A DNA stretch of 64,000 bases from JAMLHH01 sp964653095. Lineage in GTDB: Bacteria; Bacteroidota; Bacteroidia; Chitinophagales; JADIYW01. The stretch is taken from NCBI GenBank assembly GCA_964653095.1, contig CAZZEH010000013.1:1-64000 (forward strand), in the 5' to 3' direction. Positions 8,468-17,446 of the stretch are shown here, piece after piece. Position 1 is the first letter of the stretch. Each line of letters begins with the position of its first letter. Position numbers and translations under genes: made by a program. A model generated the notes under the pieces. The model was not told the origin of the DNA and made no database searches. It worked only from the letters and a program-made list of their open reading frames with translations.

Positions 8468-10201
8468 TTAGAAATCAATGTGCCGGTACGGGATATTCCA
8501 TCTCAAAGAAATATTGGCGAAATGGGTGGTACGGCTCCGATTCTTCAGTTCACTATTGACTTTTCTAAATCGATAATTAAAATCAAAAGCAAAATTATGC
8601 CAGGGCATATAGGTAACAATTATATCTGTCAGATTTAATTTGGTTCGTACTCCCTGACCTATATAGTTGTCAAACATCCTTTCATAAGTTCGATACGAAG
8701 TGAAAATATTTTTACCCCAGTTAGAATCTTCAGAATCCTCGCCGTACTTGGCCCGAATGTGCTTTGCAGTCACATACACATTGCCCACCGGCTGGTATCT
8801 CAAAATTGTTACAATCTCAGAAAAATTAGCTCCGAGAGGATGCGCAAGCGGCTGATTGTAATGTGTCCAGCTTGTCGTAATGTCATTATGAGTATAGGTG
8901 TACGGACGGACTAAATTCCCTTCTATTTGAAAATCAAGATTATCTATGCCAAACATATCGATATACTTCAGCCCGAGTTGAGTGCCTACTTTTGTTCCCC
9001 ACCATTTTTTAGGCTTGAAAAAGCCTTTTATTCCTCTGTTTTTAAAATCAAATTCCTGGCTGATATTCATTTCATCCAGCACTAACTGCCCGTATAGAGA
9101 GAATTTCCGGGCAAAGTTAGCTTTGAAATCAAATCCAATCATAGCATTATCGGGGCTGCCCAATATCTGCTCTGTATATCTGTAAAAAATTATAGGGTTC
9201 AGATACTGAAATTCAAAGTGATTTTTTCTGGAAAACACTACTGATTCAAATATCCCAAGATTTAACCAACGTGCAGCATTGATACTCAGATGGTGGACAG
9301 CCATATATTTTTTATCCAGCAGTCTGTCCGGTCCTCTCGGGTATTCGGCAGTTAGTTCTGCAAAAATATTGGTATAGTTAATTTTCCATACCCGGGTATT
9401 AATCTTCAGAAAAAGATAATCATTTCCGTAATCAGACAGCATCAGTGAGCGGTAGCCATCTCCAATAAAATTCTTATCGTGTCCAAACTGAAAGCTTACA
9501 TACTTGGATGGCGTAAAGGCAATATATCCCTTGGCTCTGAAATAATCATAGCCGCCTTTTTTGAAGGTCTTATAATATCCTGCACCTGGCAACCCTTTTG
9601 TCCGGTTAATTTCATCAGAAATAAATCCGGGATAAAATGCCTGTTCTGAAGTGAAAAAGGTATAAAAGCTGAGCATTTTATCAATCTGTCCACGCACTTC
9701 AAAACCCTTGGTATTTAGCTGGCGAAATCTGCCGCCTACTGCATGGTCATTTTCATAACCCGCATTAATTTGAAGCACGGGATTGACAACTGCCTTAAAT
9801 TTTGGTTTGTAAACACTCAAAAAATTTGCTGGCTGCTTATAGAAAATTTTAGCAATAGGCTTTTTGCTGACGGTCATACTCTGCTTCGTAAACTCCATAT
9901 TATCCTGATAGAGATAGTCCATATTAGCCAAATCTACGTCCGAGAGCTCACAGCTGCTGACCGTATCAATATAACTGACATAATCCATCGCTCCATAGCG
10001 GTCAATCGGTTTATTGACACTGTGATAGCCTTCCATAAGTTTACCATACTTTATTTCAAGGCGATCGAGCATGTGATAAGAAGGTGAACCCTGAGGAATA
10101 TAAGCACTCTGGGCAAATGTTTCCGAAACAGCAAAAAAGAAAGCCGATATAAAAACAATTGTGCGAAATAAACCGGTGGTATAAAGTCTGCTCACTGACA
10201 T
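8468..10201 (-). CDS. Outer-membrane beta-barrel protein, gliding RemB/capsule Wzi-like
   Basis: A 577-residue secreted protein. A longer reading frame begins at 10312, but the ATG at 10201 gives a clean signal peptide (MSVSRLYTTGLFRTIVF then AVSETFAQ) and I choose it. After an N-terminal conserved stretch (SPSYHMLDRLEIKYGKL) come many alternating hydrophobic strands with aromatic girdles, and the motif FGHDKNFIGDGYRSLMLSD, as in Bacteroidota proteins annotated as gliding motility RemB or capsule assembly Wzi family. The final residues (ISLRWNIPYRHIDF) look like a closing barrel strand. Expected location is the outer membrane. The family call is from memory of the motif, so it is moderate; RemB and Wzi roles differ. 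Confidence 0.55.
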   Translation of the reverse strand: MSVSRLYTTGLFRTIVFISAFFFAVSETFAQSAYIPQGSPSYHMLDRLEIKYGKLMEGYHSVNKPIDRYGAMDYVSYIDTVSSCELSDVDLANMDYLYQDNMEFTKQSMTVSKKPIAKIFYKQPANFLSVYKPKFKAVVNPVLQINAGYENDHAVGGRFRQLNTKGFEVRGQIDKMLSFYTFFTSEQAFYPGFISDEINRTKGLPGAGYYKTFKKGGYDYFRAKGYIAFTPSKYVSFQFGHDKNFIGDGYRSLMLSDYGNDYLFLKINTRVWKINYTNIFAELTAEYPRGPDRLLDKKYMAVHHLSINAARWLNLGIFESVVFSRKNHFEFQYLNPIIFYRYTEQILGSPDNAMIGFDFKANFARKFSLYGQLVLDEMNISQEFDFKNRGIKGFFKPKKWWGTKVGTQLGLKYIDMFGIDNLDFQIEGNLVRPYTYTHNDITTSWTHYNQPLAHPLGANFSEIVTILRYQPVGNVYVTAKHIRAKYGEDSEDSNWGKNIFTSYRTYERMFDNYIGQGVRTKLNLTDIIVTYMPWHNFAFDFNYRFRKVNSELKNRSRTTHFANISLRWNIPYRHIDF

Positions 10202-10368
10202 TAGGGTCAAAAATAATACTTTGCTTTTGATTGGTGTAAGATTGTGCGAAAGTATTTTGCCGACATATTCTTTAATCACATCACGGATTAAAACTTTATA
10301 CCGTTTGGACAAACAATATAGACCAATTTCGATTTTATCTCATTGTTCTATTTGTTTGTAACCACGGC

Positions 10369-10424
10369 ATAATACCAAAATAAGGTTTCACTTTATCAGT
10401 CTATTTTGAATTTCAAATTGGTAT
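10369..10424. repeat. 56-bp multi-hairpin intergenic repeat, copy 1
   Basis: This element matches 43039-43094 at 54 of 56 positions. Its ends are inverted: ATACCAA (10372-10378) and TTGGTAT (10418-10424). Inside are two small hairpins: ATAAGG with CTTTAT around a 5-base loop (one G-U pair), and TTTGAA-T-TTCAAA. The two mismatches are both A in this copy and G in the other; one lies in the loop. It sits between the outer-membrane gene and the thioesterase gene, a few bases from the latter's stop. It resembles a REP- or MITE-like mobile palindrome. Confidence 0.75.
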
Positions 10425-10430
10425 TATTTA

Positions 10431-10943
10431 TTAATTGGTCAGCAGTGTTTTTAAAAACTTAACTTCTTCTGCCGGAATTTTCCCTGCTAAAAAGAGGCGT
10501 ACCTCCCTGCGCTTCTCTGCGGACTCATACAGTGTTTTGTCCTCATCCGTTACGGGAGTCAGTCTTGGGACTCTGATACGATTACCTTTTTCATCCAATG
10601 CCACAAAAGTAAAAAAAGCAGTGTGCGACAAAATATCCTCATCTGTTTTTGGGTTATGAATAAAAACTTCACAACAGACTTCTAATGAAGTATTGAAGGC
10701 GCGTGTAACAAAAGACTTCATGACTACCACATCTCCCACTTTAATGGGCAATCTAAATGACACATTGTCCACACTTGCTGTCACACAGATAGTACCGCAG
10801 TGCATCAGTGCACTTACTCCACAGGACACATCCATCCAGCTCAGCAAATTGCCTCCCATCAGGTTACCCAAGGGATTGGTATGCCCCGGCATGATTAGTT
10901 CAGTATGAATATTCAGTGAATCTTTTGGCGTTCTGTCTCTCAT
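10431..10943 (-). CDS. Hotdog-fold acyl-CoA thioesterase
   Basis: A 170-residue acyl-CoA hydrolase of the hotdog superfamily (acyl-CoA thioesterase / YciA-like group). The signature GNLMGGNLLSWMD (26-38) carries the putative catalytic Asp38 at the start of the hot-dog helix, followed by VTASVDNVSFRLPIKVGD (55-72), the standard strand-turn of this family. A short C-terminal helical extension (about 130-170) is charged. It should hydrolyse fatty acyl-CoAs in the cytoplasm; chain length cannot be told. Its stop is close to the repeat element at 10369-10424. It precedes no obvious operon partner. Confidence 0.87.
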   Translation of the reverse strand: MRDRTPKDSLNIHTELIMPGHTNPLGNLMGGNLLSWMDVSCGVSALMHCGTICVTASVDNVSFRLPIKVGDVVVMKSFVTRAFNTSLEVCCEVFIHNPKTDEDILSHTAFFTFVALDEKGNRIRVPRLTPVTDEDKTLYESAEKRREVRLFLAGKIPAEEVKFLKTLLTN

Positions 10944-11013
10944 GGTGTCTAATATCTGACTATTTTAGATAAAAGAACATATCTAAAAAAGAATTTTGTA
11001 CAGATATCAAAGA

Positions 11014-11298
11014 CTACCATTCATCGTCATAGGTGACCACCACATCATCGGTTAAAGGATGAGACTGGCAAGTAATTACAAATCCCTCTTCAATTTCCTC
11101 TTCGGACAAAGGATCATTGGCATCCATTTTTATTTCTCCTGAAAGCACTCTCGCCCGACAGGTACAGCAAGAAGCAGCTTTACAGGCATAAGGAGGATCA
11201 ATACCTGCATCTATAGCGGCATCCAATATGGTTTGACCATCTTCGACCTCCACTTGGTACTCATCACCATCCAAAATCACTTTGACAATCTTTGACAT
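11014..11298 (-). CDS. Stand-alone 2Fe-2S ferredoxin
   Basis: A 94-residue plant-type ferredoxin. Cluster ligands follow the C-x4-C-x2-C pattern at Cys39, Cys44 and Cys47, with the distal Cys77 in FVITCQSH; Cys45 is extra. It resembles the C-terminal ferredoxin domain of PaaE-type reductases but has no reductase attached. The acidic surface (DANDPLSEEEIEEG, C-terminal TYDDEW) is typical of electron-transfer partners. A textbook promoter lies upstream. The physiological partner is not evident from neighbours. Confidence 0.93.
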   Translation of the reverse strand: MSKIVKVILDGDEYQVEVEDGQTILDAAIDAGIDPPYACKAASCCTCRARVLSGEIKMDANDPLSEEEIEEGFVITCQSHPLTDDVVVTYDDEW

Positions 11299-11319
11299 AG
11301 CATCCTAAATGTTACCTTT

Positions 11320-11350
11320 CAAAAATACTACCTCTCTAAAGCAAAACAAA
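11320..11350 (-). promoter_or_regulatory. Promoter of the ferredoxin gene (TTTG-N19-TATTTTTG)
   Basis: On the minus strand TTTG (11347-11350) is followed by 19 bases and TATTTTTG (11320-11327). This fits the Bacteroidota sigma factor consensus TTTG-N19-21-TAnnTTTG. The ATG is 21 bases further on. It is the clearest complete promoter I see in the window. Confidence 0.7.
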
Positions 11351-11445
11351 TGTGTGCATTGAAATAAAGCAGATTTAAAGATTTCTTATTAAATACATGA
11401 ATGCGTTTGGGAGTATTCTCATTTCTCTGTAATCTTCTAATCACG

Positions 11446-12654
11446 CTATTCTTCCGGATATTCATGAGGCAGGTCAATATTGACCGCTTCCTGCCACGGT
11501 AACCCGTAAATCCCCACCTGCGCCATAAATGGGTCCGGATCCATTTCTTCCGTATTATATACTCCCGGTTTCATCCAAATTCCCTGCATCATCAGCTTGG
11601 CTCCGAGCATGGCCGGTACGCCAGTAGTGTAAGATACTCCCTGTGCCTTGACATCGTCATACGCATCCTGATGTTTGCAGTTGTTCCAGATATAATAGGT
11701 TTTCTCTTTCCCGTCTTTGATACCCTTTATATGCACCCCTATTGAAGTTTCTCCGGTATAATTTTCTCCCAAACTTCCCGGCTCCGGCAGCAGTGCTTTG
11801 AGAAATTCCAAAGGTATGATTTCTCTTCCCTGAAACTCCACAGGTTTGATACTTGTCATGCCTACATTCTGCAGCACCTGAAGATGCTTGATATATTCCT
11901 GCCCAAAAGTCATCCAGAATCTCGCTCTTTTTATTGTAGGAAAATTTTTAACCAAAGACTCTAATTCTTCGTGATAGAGCAAATAAGACTCACGGGGACC
12001 AATATTCGGATAATCAATAGGCTTGTGAACGGACATCGGATCAATTTCTATCCACTCTCCGTTTTCCCAATACTTTCCCTTCTGAGTAATCTCTCTAATA
12101 TTGATTTCGGGATTAAAATTTGTAGCAAATGCCTGACCGTGATCTCCGGCATTACAGTCCACGATATCTATATAGTGTATTTCATCAAAATGATGTTTGG
12201 CGGCATAAGCCACATAAATTTGAGTCTGTCCCGGGTCAAAACCACAGCCCAAAAGGGCTATAATACCTTTTTCTTTATACCTGTCGTGATATGCCCATTG
12301 CCAGCTGTATTCAAATTTTGCTTCATCTTTGGGTTCATAATTGGCGGTGTCCAAATAATGGACTCCTGTTTCAAGGCAGGCATCCATGATAGGAAGGTCC
12401 TGATATGGGAGTGCCACATTAATTACCAGTTCGGGCTGAAAACTTCGTATTAAGTCCGCTACCTGTTTGGAATCATCTGCATCTACCTGAGCCGTCCGAA
12501 TATTGGCTTCGGGGATGTCATTTGCAATCGCATCACATTTAGACAGTGTACGGCTTGCCAGCATGATTTCTGAAAAAACTTCCGGAAGTGCAGCACATTT
12601 TCGAACGACTACGTTCCCCACTCCTCCGGCACCGATAATAAGTACTTTTCCCAT
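11446..12654 (-). CDS. Carboxynorspermidine dehydrogenase (saccharopine dehydrogenase family)
   Basis: A 402-residue NAD(P)-dependent oxidoreductase. The N-terminal Rossmann loop is VLIIGAGGVGNVVVRKCA (4-21). Middle motifs GCGFDPGQTQIYVAYAAK, DCNAGDHGQAFATNFNPEINI and YTTGVPAMLGAKLMMQG match carboxynorspermidine synthase/dehydrogenase, which condenses a diamine with aspartate semialdehyde to make carboxynorspermidine or carboxyspermidine in polyamine synthesis. Length is normal. Its usual partner, carboxynorspermidine decarboxylase, is not in this window. Generic saccharopine dehydrogenase is the fallback name. Confidence 0.85.
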   Translation of the reverse strand: MGKVLIIGAGGVGNVVVRKCAALPEVFSEIMLASRTLSKCDAIANDIPEANIRTAQVDADDSKQVADLIRSFQPELVINVALPYQDLPIMDACLETGVHYLDTANYEPKDEAKFEYSWQWAYHDRYKEKGIIALLGCGFDPGQTQIYVAYAAKHHFDEIHYIDIVDCNAGDHGQAFATNFNPEINIREITQKGKYWENGEWIEIDPMSVHKPIDYPNIGPRESYLLYHEELESLVKNFPTIKRARFWMTFGQEYIKHLQVLQNVGMTSIKPVEFQGREIIPLEFLKALLPEPGSLGENYTGETSIGVHIKGIKDGKEKTYYIWNNCKHQDAYDDVKAQGVSYTTGVPAMLGAKLMMQGIWMKPGVYNTEEMDPDPFMAQVGIYGLPWQEAVNIDLPHEYPEE

Positions 12655-12681
12655 TTTAGTTCAAGTTTATTTTTTGAAGCG

Positions 12682-12689
12682 CAAAAATA
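12682..12689 (-). promoter_or_regulatory. -7 promoter element for carboxynorspermidine dehydrogenase
   Basis: TATTTTTG on the minus strand matches TAnnTTTG, ending 27 bases before the ATG at 12654. No good -33 element is visible. Confidence 0.4.
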
Positions 12690-12822
12690 TATCAAATTTC
12701 AGGTATTAAAAAGGAGGTTACAAGATAATTAATCGGGAGAAATTAATCTAAAGAAACCATCAATCTGTGGGCTTATGCCTCATTTACCCATTACTTAATC
12801 CACAAAAAACCGTGATACATCT

Positions 12823-15189
12823 TTAAAATTCGTACCTGTACTGAATCGTATAGTTTATAGGTGATTCTATTTTTGGCGGTCTTAGATAATATTCCTTGTT
12901 CGTCACATTTTTGACTAACAAACCTACATTGTGTTTGGAGTTTATCTGATACATCAGCCTCGCCCCGAGAATCAAGTCTCCTTTAAAATTTTCATCTATT
13001 CTGTACTGCGCCAAATCAGGAATATACATTCCAAAAATATCATCTATTTTTTCCATAAAACTGTAATAACGAATATCAGCTCCGAGAGAAACTCCTTTAA
13101 AAGACCACTCCACATCTGCTGTAAGCAAGTGTCGGTTTCGGTACTTCAATACGTTTTCCATATAAGGAGAATCCTCGAGTGCAGAAGATTTTTTAAAGCT
13201 TGTTTTAAAGAGACCTTTGATATAATTACCCAATGCCTTAATCCTGTCACTTTCTTCATTATTGAGTTCCATCGGATACGAATAACTGTATCCGGCATTT
13301 ATACTCAATTTATGCCCGTTAATATTCAATCCACTTTTCCAGGTCAGTTCATATCCCGCAATTCTTGCTCTGGAAATATTCACGGCACTAAAACCCATAT
13401 AGTCAAACGGGTCTATACCCGTTTCTGACTGTTGAAGACTGTCCGGAATATAGATATCAAACAGGAACTCTACCAAATCATTATACTCCTGCCAAAAGAA
13501 TGCGAGGTCCAACGACCCGGTAAATTTCTTTTGGCTGCTGACAAACTTTTGCTCGTATCCAAGCTCACCGGTCCAGCCGTACTCAGGTCTGAGTTTTGGA
13601 TTGGGCAAAATCAGCACGTCTGCTATATCCGCTTCCGCATATCTTTCTGCAATGGAAGGAAACCTGAACGCCTGTCCCCAATTTAATCTGATAAATGAGT
13701 TTTTGGCCGGATTATAATTCAGACCCATCCTCCAGTTTCCGGGAGATACAAATACCCGTTCATTCTTTTTATTAGTAATCGGTGCTGCTGCAAAACCGGA
13801 TTTGTTTTGAATCCTGTACATTTCGGCCCGGGTACCCACCACTGCTGACAGTTTATCCCATTTTTTTTCTGCCTGAACATATCCTGCAAAAAAGTTAGCC
13901 GACAAAAACTGACCAAAAGATTTGGGACTATTCACTATCAGAGTCATGGAGTTCACTCCCCCCACAATGCTCCAGCGTTTTTCAAGTCTTTTAGAAATCT
14001 GGTAGTCATTATTAAGCATGTAGATAGGTTTAGGAGAATATCTCTGCTTGAGAATATAAAATCTGTTTTTCAGATCGTGCTTGACACCTCTTTTACTGTA
14101 CTTGGTAAAAAACGGATCCAAAATCACTCTGACATTGTCAATCTCATCCTGTGCTCCCGATTTTAAAGTTCCTTCACCTCCGTCTTTCCACCAAAAAACA
14201 TTTGTTTCATAACTGTTGATGAAGTTCCCTTTCAATCCCCACAAAATATTTTCTCCTTTATTCCATCTCAGGCTAAAATTTACTCTCGCTAATCTGTCCT
14301 CGTCATCCTGATACTGCTTGAGGGAGTTATACATACTTGCTCCTACCACATACTCAAAATTATCAGAAACCTTGTGCGCTCTGGAAAAATAAGTCCCAGT
14401 TGTCATTCTTGGCGCCCGCCAGGATTTCGTTTCTTTTCTCTTTGGATTTCCAATAACAGTGGTATAAGCCACTAATTTATTTTGTGGAGTCGTAGTCGGC
14501 TTAATAGTCTGAATATTAATCGTCCCATTCATGGCCGAAGAACCGTAAAGTACGGATGATGCTCCTTTCAAAACCTCTACCTGGGCAATGCTTTCAATAG
14601 GAATAAAATCCCATTTTACATCAAATTTATCCGGAGATAAAAACGGTTGCCCATCCACAATGACCATCACCCTGCTCCCCACACCATATGACCAGCCTGA
14701 TCCCGAACGTATATTAGCCTGACCATCCATCACATTCAGCCCTGTAACTCTTCTTGCTACCTCATCAAATTTGACCGGGTTAATAGTGTTGATAAAATCA
14801 GGCTTTATGACTTCTATGGAAATGACCTCTTCACTGGCTCTTTTTTCAAAAATACTGCCCGAAACTACAATCTCTTCGGTTGACTCTATAGCTTCATGCA
14901 AAGACACATTAAGCTTTTGAACGTTATCTTCTTCAATCACAACCGCCTTCTCTATATTGTGATAACCAAGATAGCTGAACGTAATTTTGTACTCACCCGG
15001 GTCGAGATTAATCGAATAATTCCCGTCAAAATCCGTAACAGTTCCCAATCCTTCGCCGTAAATCACATTTGCTCCTATCAGAGGCTCTTTGGTACTCGCA
15101 TCCGTGACAGTTCCAATTATAGAAGCCGCATTTAAATTGGTAAAAGCAAAGCATACCATTAAAGCGAATACTTTCTCAAAATTCTTCAC
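12823..15189 (-). CDS. TonB-dependent outer-membrane receptor
   Basis: A 788-residue TonB-dependent transporter. I choose the GTG at 15189 because it gives a compact signal peptide (MKNFEKVFALMVCFAF then TNLNA) and lies 19 bases after a promoter -7 box; a frame open from 15222 overlaps that box. Order of domains: carboxypeptidase-like regulatory domain (about 25-100, SIIGTVTDASTKEPLIGANV), plug (about 105-235, with VMVIVDGQPFLSP and VEVLKGASSVLYGSSAMNGT), then a 22-strand-type barrel ending in YTIQYRYEF. There is no SusD partner, so polysaccharide import is less likely than a metal, siderophore or vitamin. It is divergent to the di-haem peroxidase gene. Energy would come from the ExbB-ExbD-TonB set at 19-21 kb or another set. 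Confidence 0.92.
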   Translation of the reverse strand: MKNFEKVFALMVCFAFTNLNAASIIGTVTDASTKEPLIGANVIYGEGLGTVTDFDGNYSINLDPGEYKITFSYLGYHNIEKAVVIEEDNVQKLNVSLHEAIESTEEIVVSGSIFEKRASEEVISIEVIKPDFINTINPVKFDEVARRVTGLNVMDGQANIRSGSGWSYGVGSRVMVIVDGQPFLSPDKFDVKWDFIPIESIAQVEVLKGASSVLYGSSAMNGTINIQTIKPTTTPQNKLVAYTTVIGNPKRKETKSWRAPRMTTGTYFSRAHKVSDNFEYVVGASMYNSLKQYQDDEDRLARVNFSLRWNKGENILWGLKGNFINSYETNVFWWKDGGEGTLKSGAQDEIDNVRVILDPFFTKYSKRGVKHDLKNRFYILKQRYSPKPIYMLNNDYQISKRLEKRWSIVGGVNSMTLIVNSPKSFGQFLSANFFAGYVQAEKKWDKLSAVVGTRAEMYRIQNKSGFAAAPITNKKNERVFVSPGNWRMGLNYNPAKNSFIRLNWGQAFRFPSIAERYAEADIADVLILPNPKLRPEYGWTGELGYEQKFVSSQKKFTGSLDLAFFWQEYNDLVEFLFDIYIPDSLQQSETGIDPFDYMGFSAVNISRARIAGYELTWKSGLNINGHKLSINAGYSYSYPMELNNEESDRIKALGNYIKGLFKTSFKKSSALEDSPYMENVLKYRNRHLLTADVEWSFKGVSLGADIRYYSFMEKIDDIFGMYIPDLAQYRIDENFKGDLILGARLMYQINSKHNVGLLVKNVTNKEYYLRPPKIESPINYTIQYRYEF

Positions 15190-15208
15190 AGTAATCAAAT
15201 TAATTCTG

Positions 15209-15216
15209 CAAATATA
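15209..15216 (-). promoter_or_regulatory. -7 promoter element for the TonB receptor
   Basis: TATATTTG on the minus strand matches TAnnTTTG, 19 bases before the chosen GTG start. It supports a start downstream of 15209 rather than the longer open frame. Confidence 0.45.
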
Positions 15217-15300
15217 AGCCATTATTGAAGTGAATAGTTTATACTTTTTTTATTTAATACTTACTTAAGGATTAATTATACCTGATTTTTTGAAACAAAG

Positions 15301-15308
15301 TATCTTTG
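15301..15308 (+). promoter_or_regulatory. Possible -7 element upstream of the di-haem peroxidase
   Basis: TATCTTTG matches TAnnTTTG on the plus strand, 126 bases before the ATG at 15435, which would imply a long leader. It is embedded in the small palindrome CAAAGtatCTTTG. No -33 element at proper distance. Confidence 0.25.
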
Positions 15309-15434
15309 AATTCAAACTGCTTGGCAATCCAAAGCTATATTTAATAACATCCGCTTAACTTTATATGCGCTCTCAGGCTCAATATAATTTATATCTTAGT
15401 AAGGATATTTTCACAATTTTTAAACCTAACTAAA

Positions 15435-17360
15435 ATGAAAAAACTGTTCATTTTTTCTCCGCTGCTTTTTCTGCTGATAATTATCACTTTTTCCAGTTTC
15501 AGTAACAATGAAGAAATACTTACTCCCGCGTCGCGTGTAAAACTGTATGTGCTGCAAGAGTTGGAAACGACAAGAGATCGGATTAAGGATTTGCACAAAG
15601 CTGTTGAGGATAAAGATGTGGAAAGAATGAAGCAGGCATTGATAGATGCCCGTGTTCAGTACAAAATGATTGAGTTTTATTTGGAGTCATACGAAAGCAG
15701 TTACACCAAATTTATAAACGGTCAGCCTGTACCATGGCTGGAGTTTGTCGGGAGCGATACCGAATTGACCAAACCCGGCGGATTTCAGGTACTGGCCGAA
15801 ATGATATATGAGAGTGATAGTCTGGATTTTGAAAATATCAAACTTTATACTGTTTTTTTAAACAACGAACTGCTTTACTTCAGAACAACCATAGAGATTA
15901 ACCCGACAGGAGAAGCTTTGATTTTTCTTGGCCTTAAATACGGAGTAACAGGAATAGAAACAGTTACATTACCGGCCTTTGACTGTGAGATTACCCAAGA
16001 TGTTGCCAGAGAGTCAATCAGCAGTTTAGAAACTATTTACAACGTGTTGGATATCTACTTAGACGAATACAAAAACAAGCCTATCGCTAAAACTATTCGG
16101 GAAACCCAAAAGATTATACGAAACGGTCAAAAGTATTTAAGACCAAACGGGAAATATTTGGATTTCGAGACTCTGGACAGACTTACTTTTGTCAAAACTT
16201 ATTTGCAGCCCATAGGGAGCAACATAGTTGATGTATTTAATAATGTTAAAATTGAGGAAAAAAATTACACTCTTCGCTCTTTTAGATATTATAACACCCA
16301 CCTCAACAGCAAAGCCAGAAATACTTACGATCCGGATTTTATTGACCGCATGGCTACCGGACATAAGGGATATTACGACATTGATAACGACGAGCGTTTA
16401 AATCCGGAGATTGTGGCTTTGGGCAAAAAACTGTTTAACGATAAACGACTCTCAGGCGGAAATAAGCTGTCCTGCAGTACATGTCACGAAGAACATTTAG
16501 GCTTCGCCGACGGTCAGAAAGGTGCATTCACAAATGTTGAAGGAGTCTTCCAGCACAGAAACTCTCCTTCGATTGTTTATTCTGCTTATGACAGAAGACT
16601 TTTTATGGATTTCAGAGCGCACTCATTAGAAGATCAAATTGTCCATGTTGTCCACAACCCTCTTGAATTCAATACGACATTTGATGAAATGATTGGCAAA
16701 CTCGTCCAGGATACTGCCTTGGTTAACGAGTTTGTAAGACTGTTCCCAAAGGACTGGAAAAAGCCCATCAAAGAGTTTACAATCAGAAAAGCTTTGGGAG
16801 AATACGTGCGCAGCCTGCCAGAATTTAACAGCGAATTTGATGCATATATGAGAGGCGAAATTGATGATTTACCGGCAGAGGTCAAAAGAGGGTACAATCT
16901 TTTCAACGGGAAAGCAAAATGCGGAACCTGCCACTTTGCTCCTACTTATGCCGGAACGGTGCCACCTCTGTACCGAGAATCAGACTCTGAAGTACTAGGC
17001 ACTCTCGAAAAGTGGGACACTATTAATCCTGTATTGGCCTCCGATTCAGGAAGATACGGCTTTCAAAGTAATCCAATCTATATCCGGTCTTTTAAGATTC
17101 CAACTGTAAGAAATGTTGAGCTGACCGGACCTTATCTGCATCACGGAGCATTTGAAGACCTGGAAAGTGTCATGGATTTTTATAACCGGGGAGGAGGTGC
17201 CGGTATGGGATTAGACGTTCCTAACCAGACTCTTGATGAAAAGCCGTTAAACCTAAACGATCAGGAAATTCAGGATATAATAGCTTTTATGCACAGCCTG
17301 ACAGACCGACATCTTTTGGAAAAACACAATAAATTCTACAATAAATCAAATCGCAATTAG
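15435..17360 (+). CDS. Di-haem cytochrome c peroxidase (MauG/CcpA-like) with imelysin-like N-domain
   Basis: A 641-residue secreted protein. An N-terminal signal sequence (about 1-22) has no lipobox cysteine. Residues about 30-290 are mostly helical; stretches such as VQYKMIEFYLESY and NGQPVPWLEF resemble the imelysin/EfeO-like domain seen before peroxidase domains in Bacteroidota. Residues about 320-640 are a di-haem peroxidase with c-type haem sites Cys347-Ser-Thr-Cys350-His351 and Cys496-Gly-Thr-Cys499-His500, and the VRNVELTGPYLHHGAF region typical of the family. It would reduce peroxide or carry out MauG-like oxidation in the periplasm. It is divergent to the TonB receptor. The imelysin link is inferred from pattern only. 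Confidence 0.88.
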   Translation: MKKLFIFSPLLFLLIIITFSSFSNNEEILTPASRVKLYVLQELETTRDRIKDLHKAVEDKDVERMKQALIDARVQYKMIEFYLESYESSYTKFINGQPVPWLEFVGSDTELTKPGGFQVLAEMIYESDSLDFENIKLYTVFLNNELLYFRTTIEINPTGEALIFLGLKYGVTGIETVTLPAFDCEITQDVARESISSLETIYNVLDIYLDEYKNKPIAKTIRETQKIIRNGQKYLRPNGKYLDFETLDRLTFVKTYLQPIGSNIVDVFNNVKIEEKNYTLRSFRYYNTHLNSKARNTYDPDFIDRMATGHKGYYDIDNDERLNPEIVALGKKLFNDKRLSGGNKLSCSTCHEEHLGFADGQKGAFTNVEGVFQHRNSPSIVYSAYDRRLFMDFRAHSLEDQIVHVVHNPLEFNTTFDEMIGKLVQDTALVNEFVRLFPKDWKKPIKEFTIRKALGEYVRSLPEFNSEFDAYMRGEIDDLPAEVKRGYNLFNGKAKCGTCHFAPTYAGTVPPLYRESDSEVLGTLEKWDTINPVLASDSGRYGFQSNPIYIRSFKIPTVRNVELTGPYLHHGAFEDLESVMDFYNRGGGAGMGLDVPNQTLDEKPLNLNDQEIQDIIAFMHSLTDRHLLEKHNKFYNKSNRN

Positions 17361-17424
17361 TGGCTCAGTCATATATATTATAAAATCGATGAAGATTTTA
17401 AATTTTTTAGAAAAGAATAACTTA

Positions 17425-17432
17425 TATTTTTG
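17425..17432 (+). promoter_or_regulatory. -7 promoter element for the thioredoxin-like gene
   Basis: TATTTTTG matches TAnnTTTG, 14 bases before the ATG at 17447. No clear -33 element. Confidence 0.45.
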
Positions 17433-17446
17433 CAAAAAGTAAAGAC

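Noticed and set aside
8468..10312. Start at 10312 for the outer-membrane gene
   Set aside because: The extra 37 residues are not a signal peptide, whereas the ATG at 10201 begins one.
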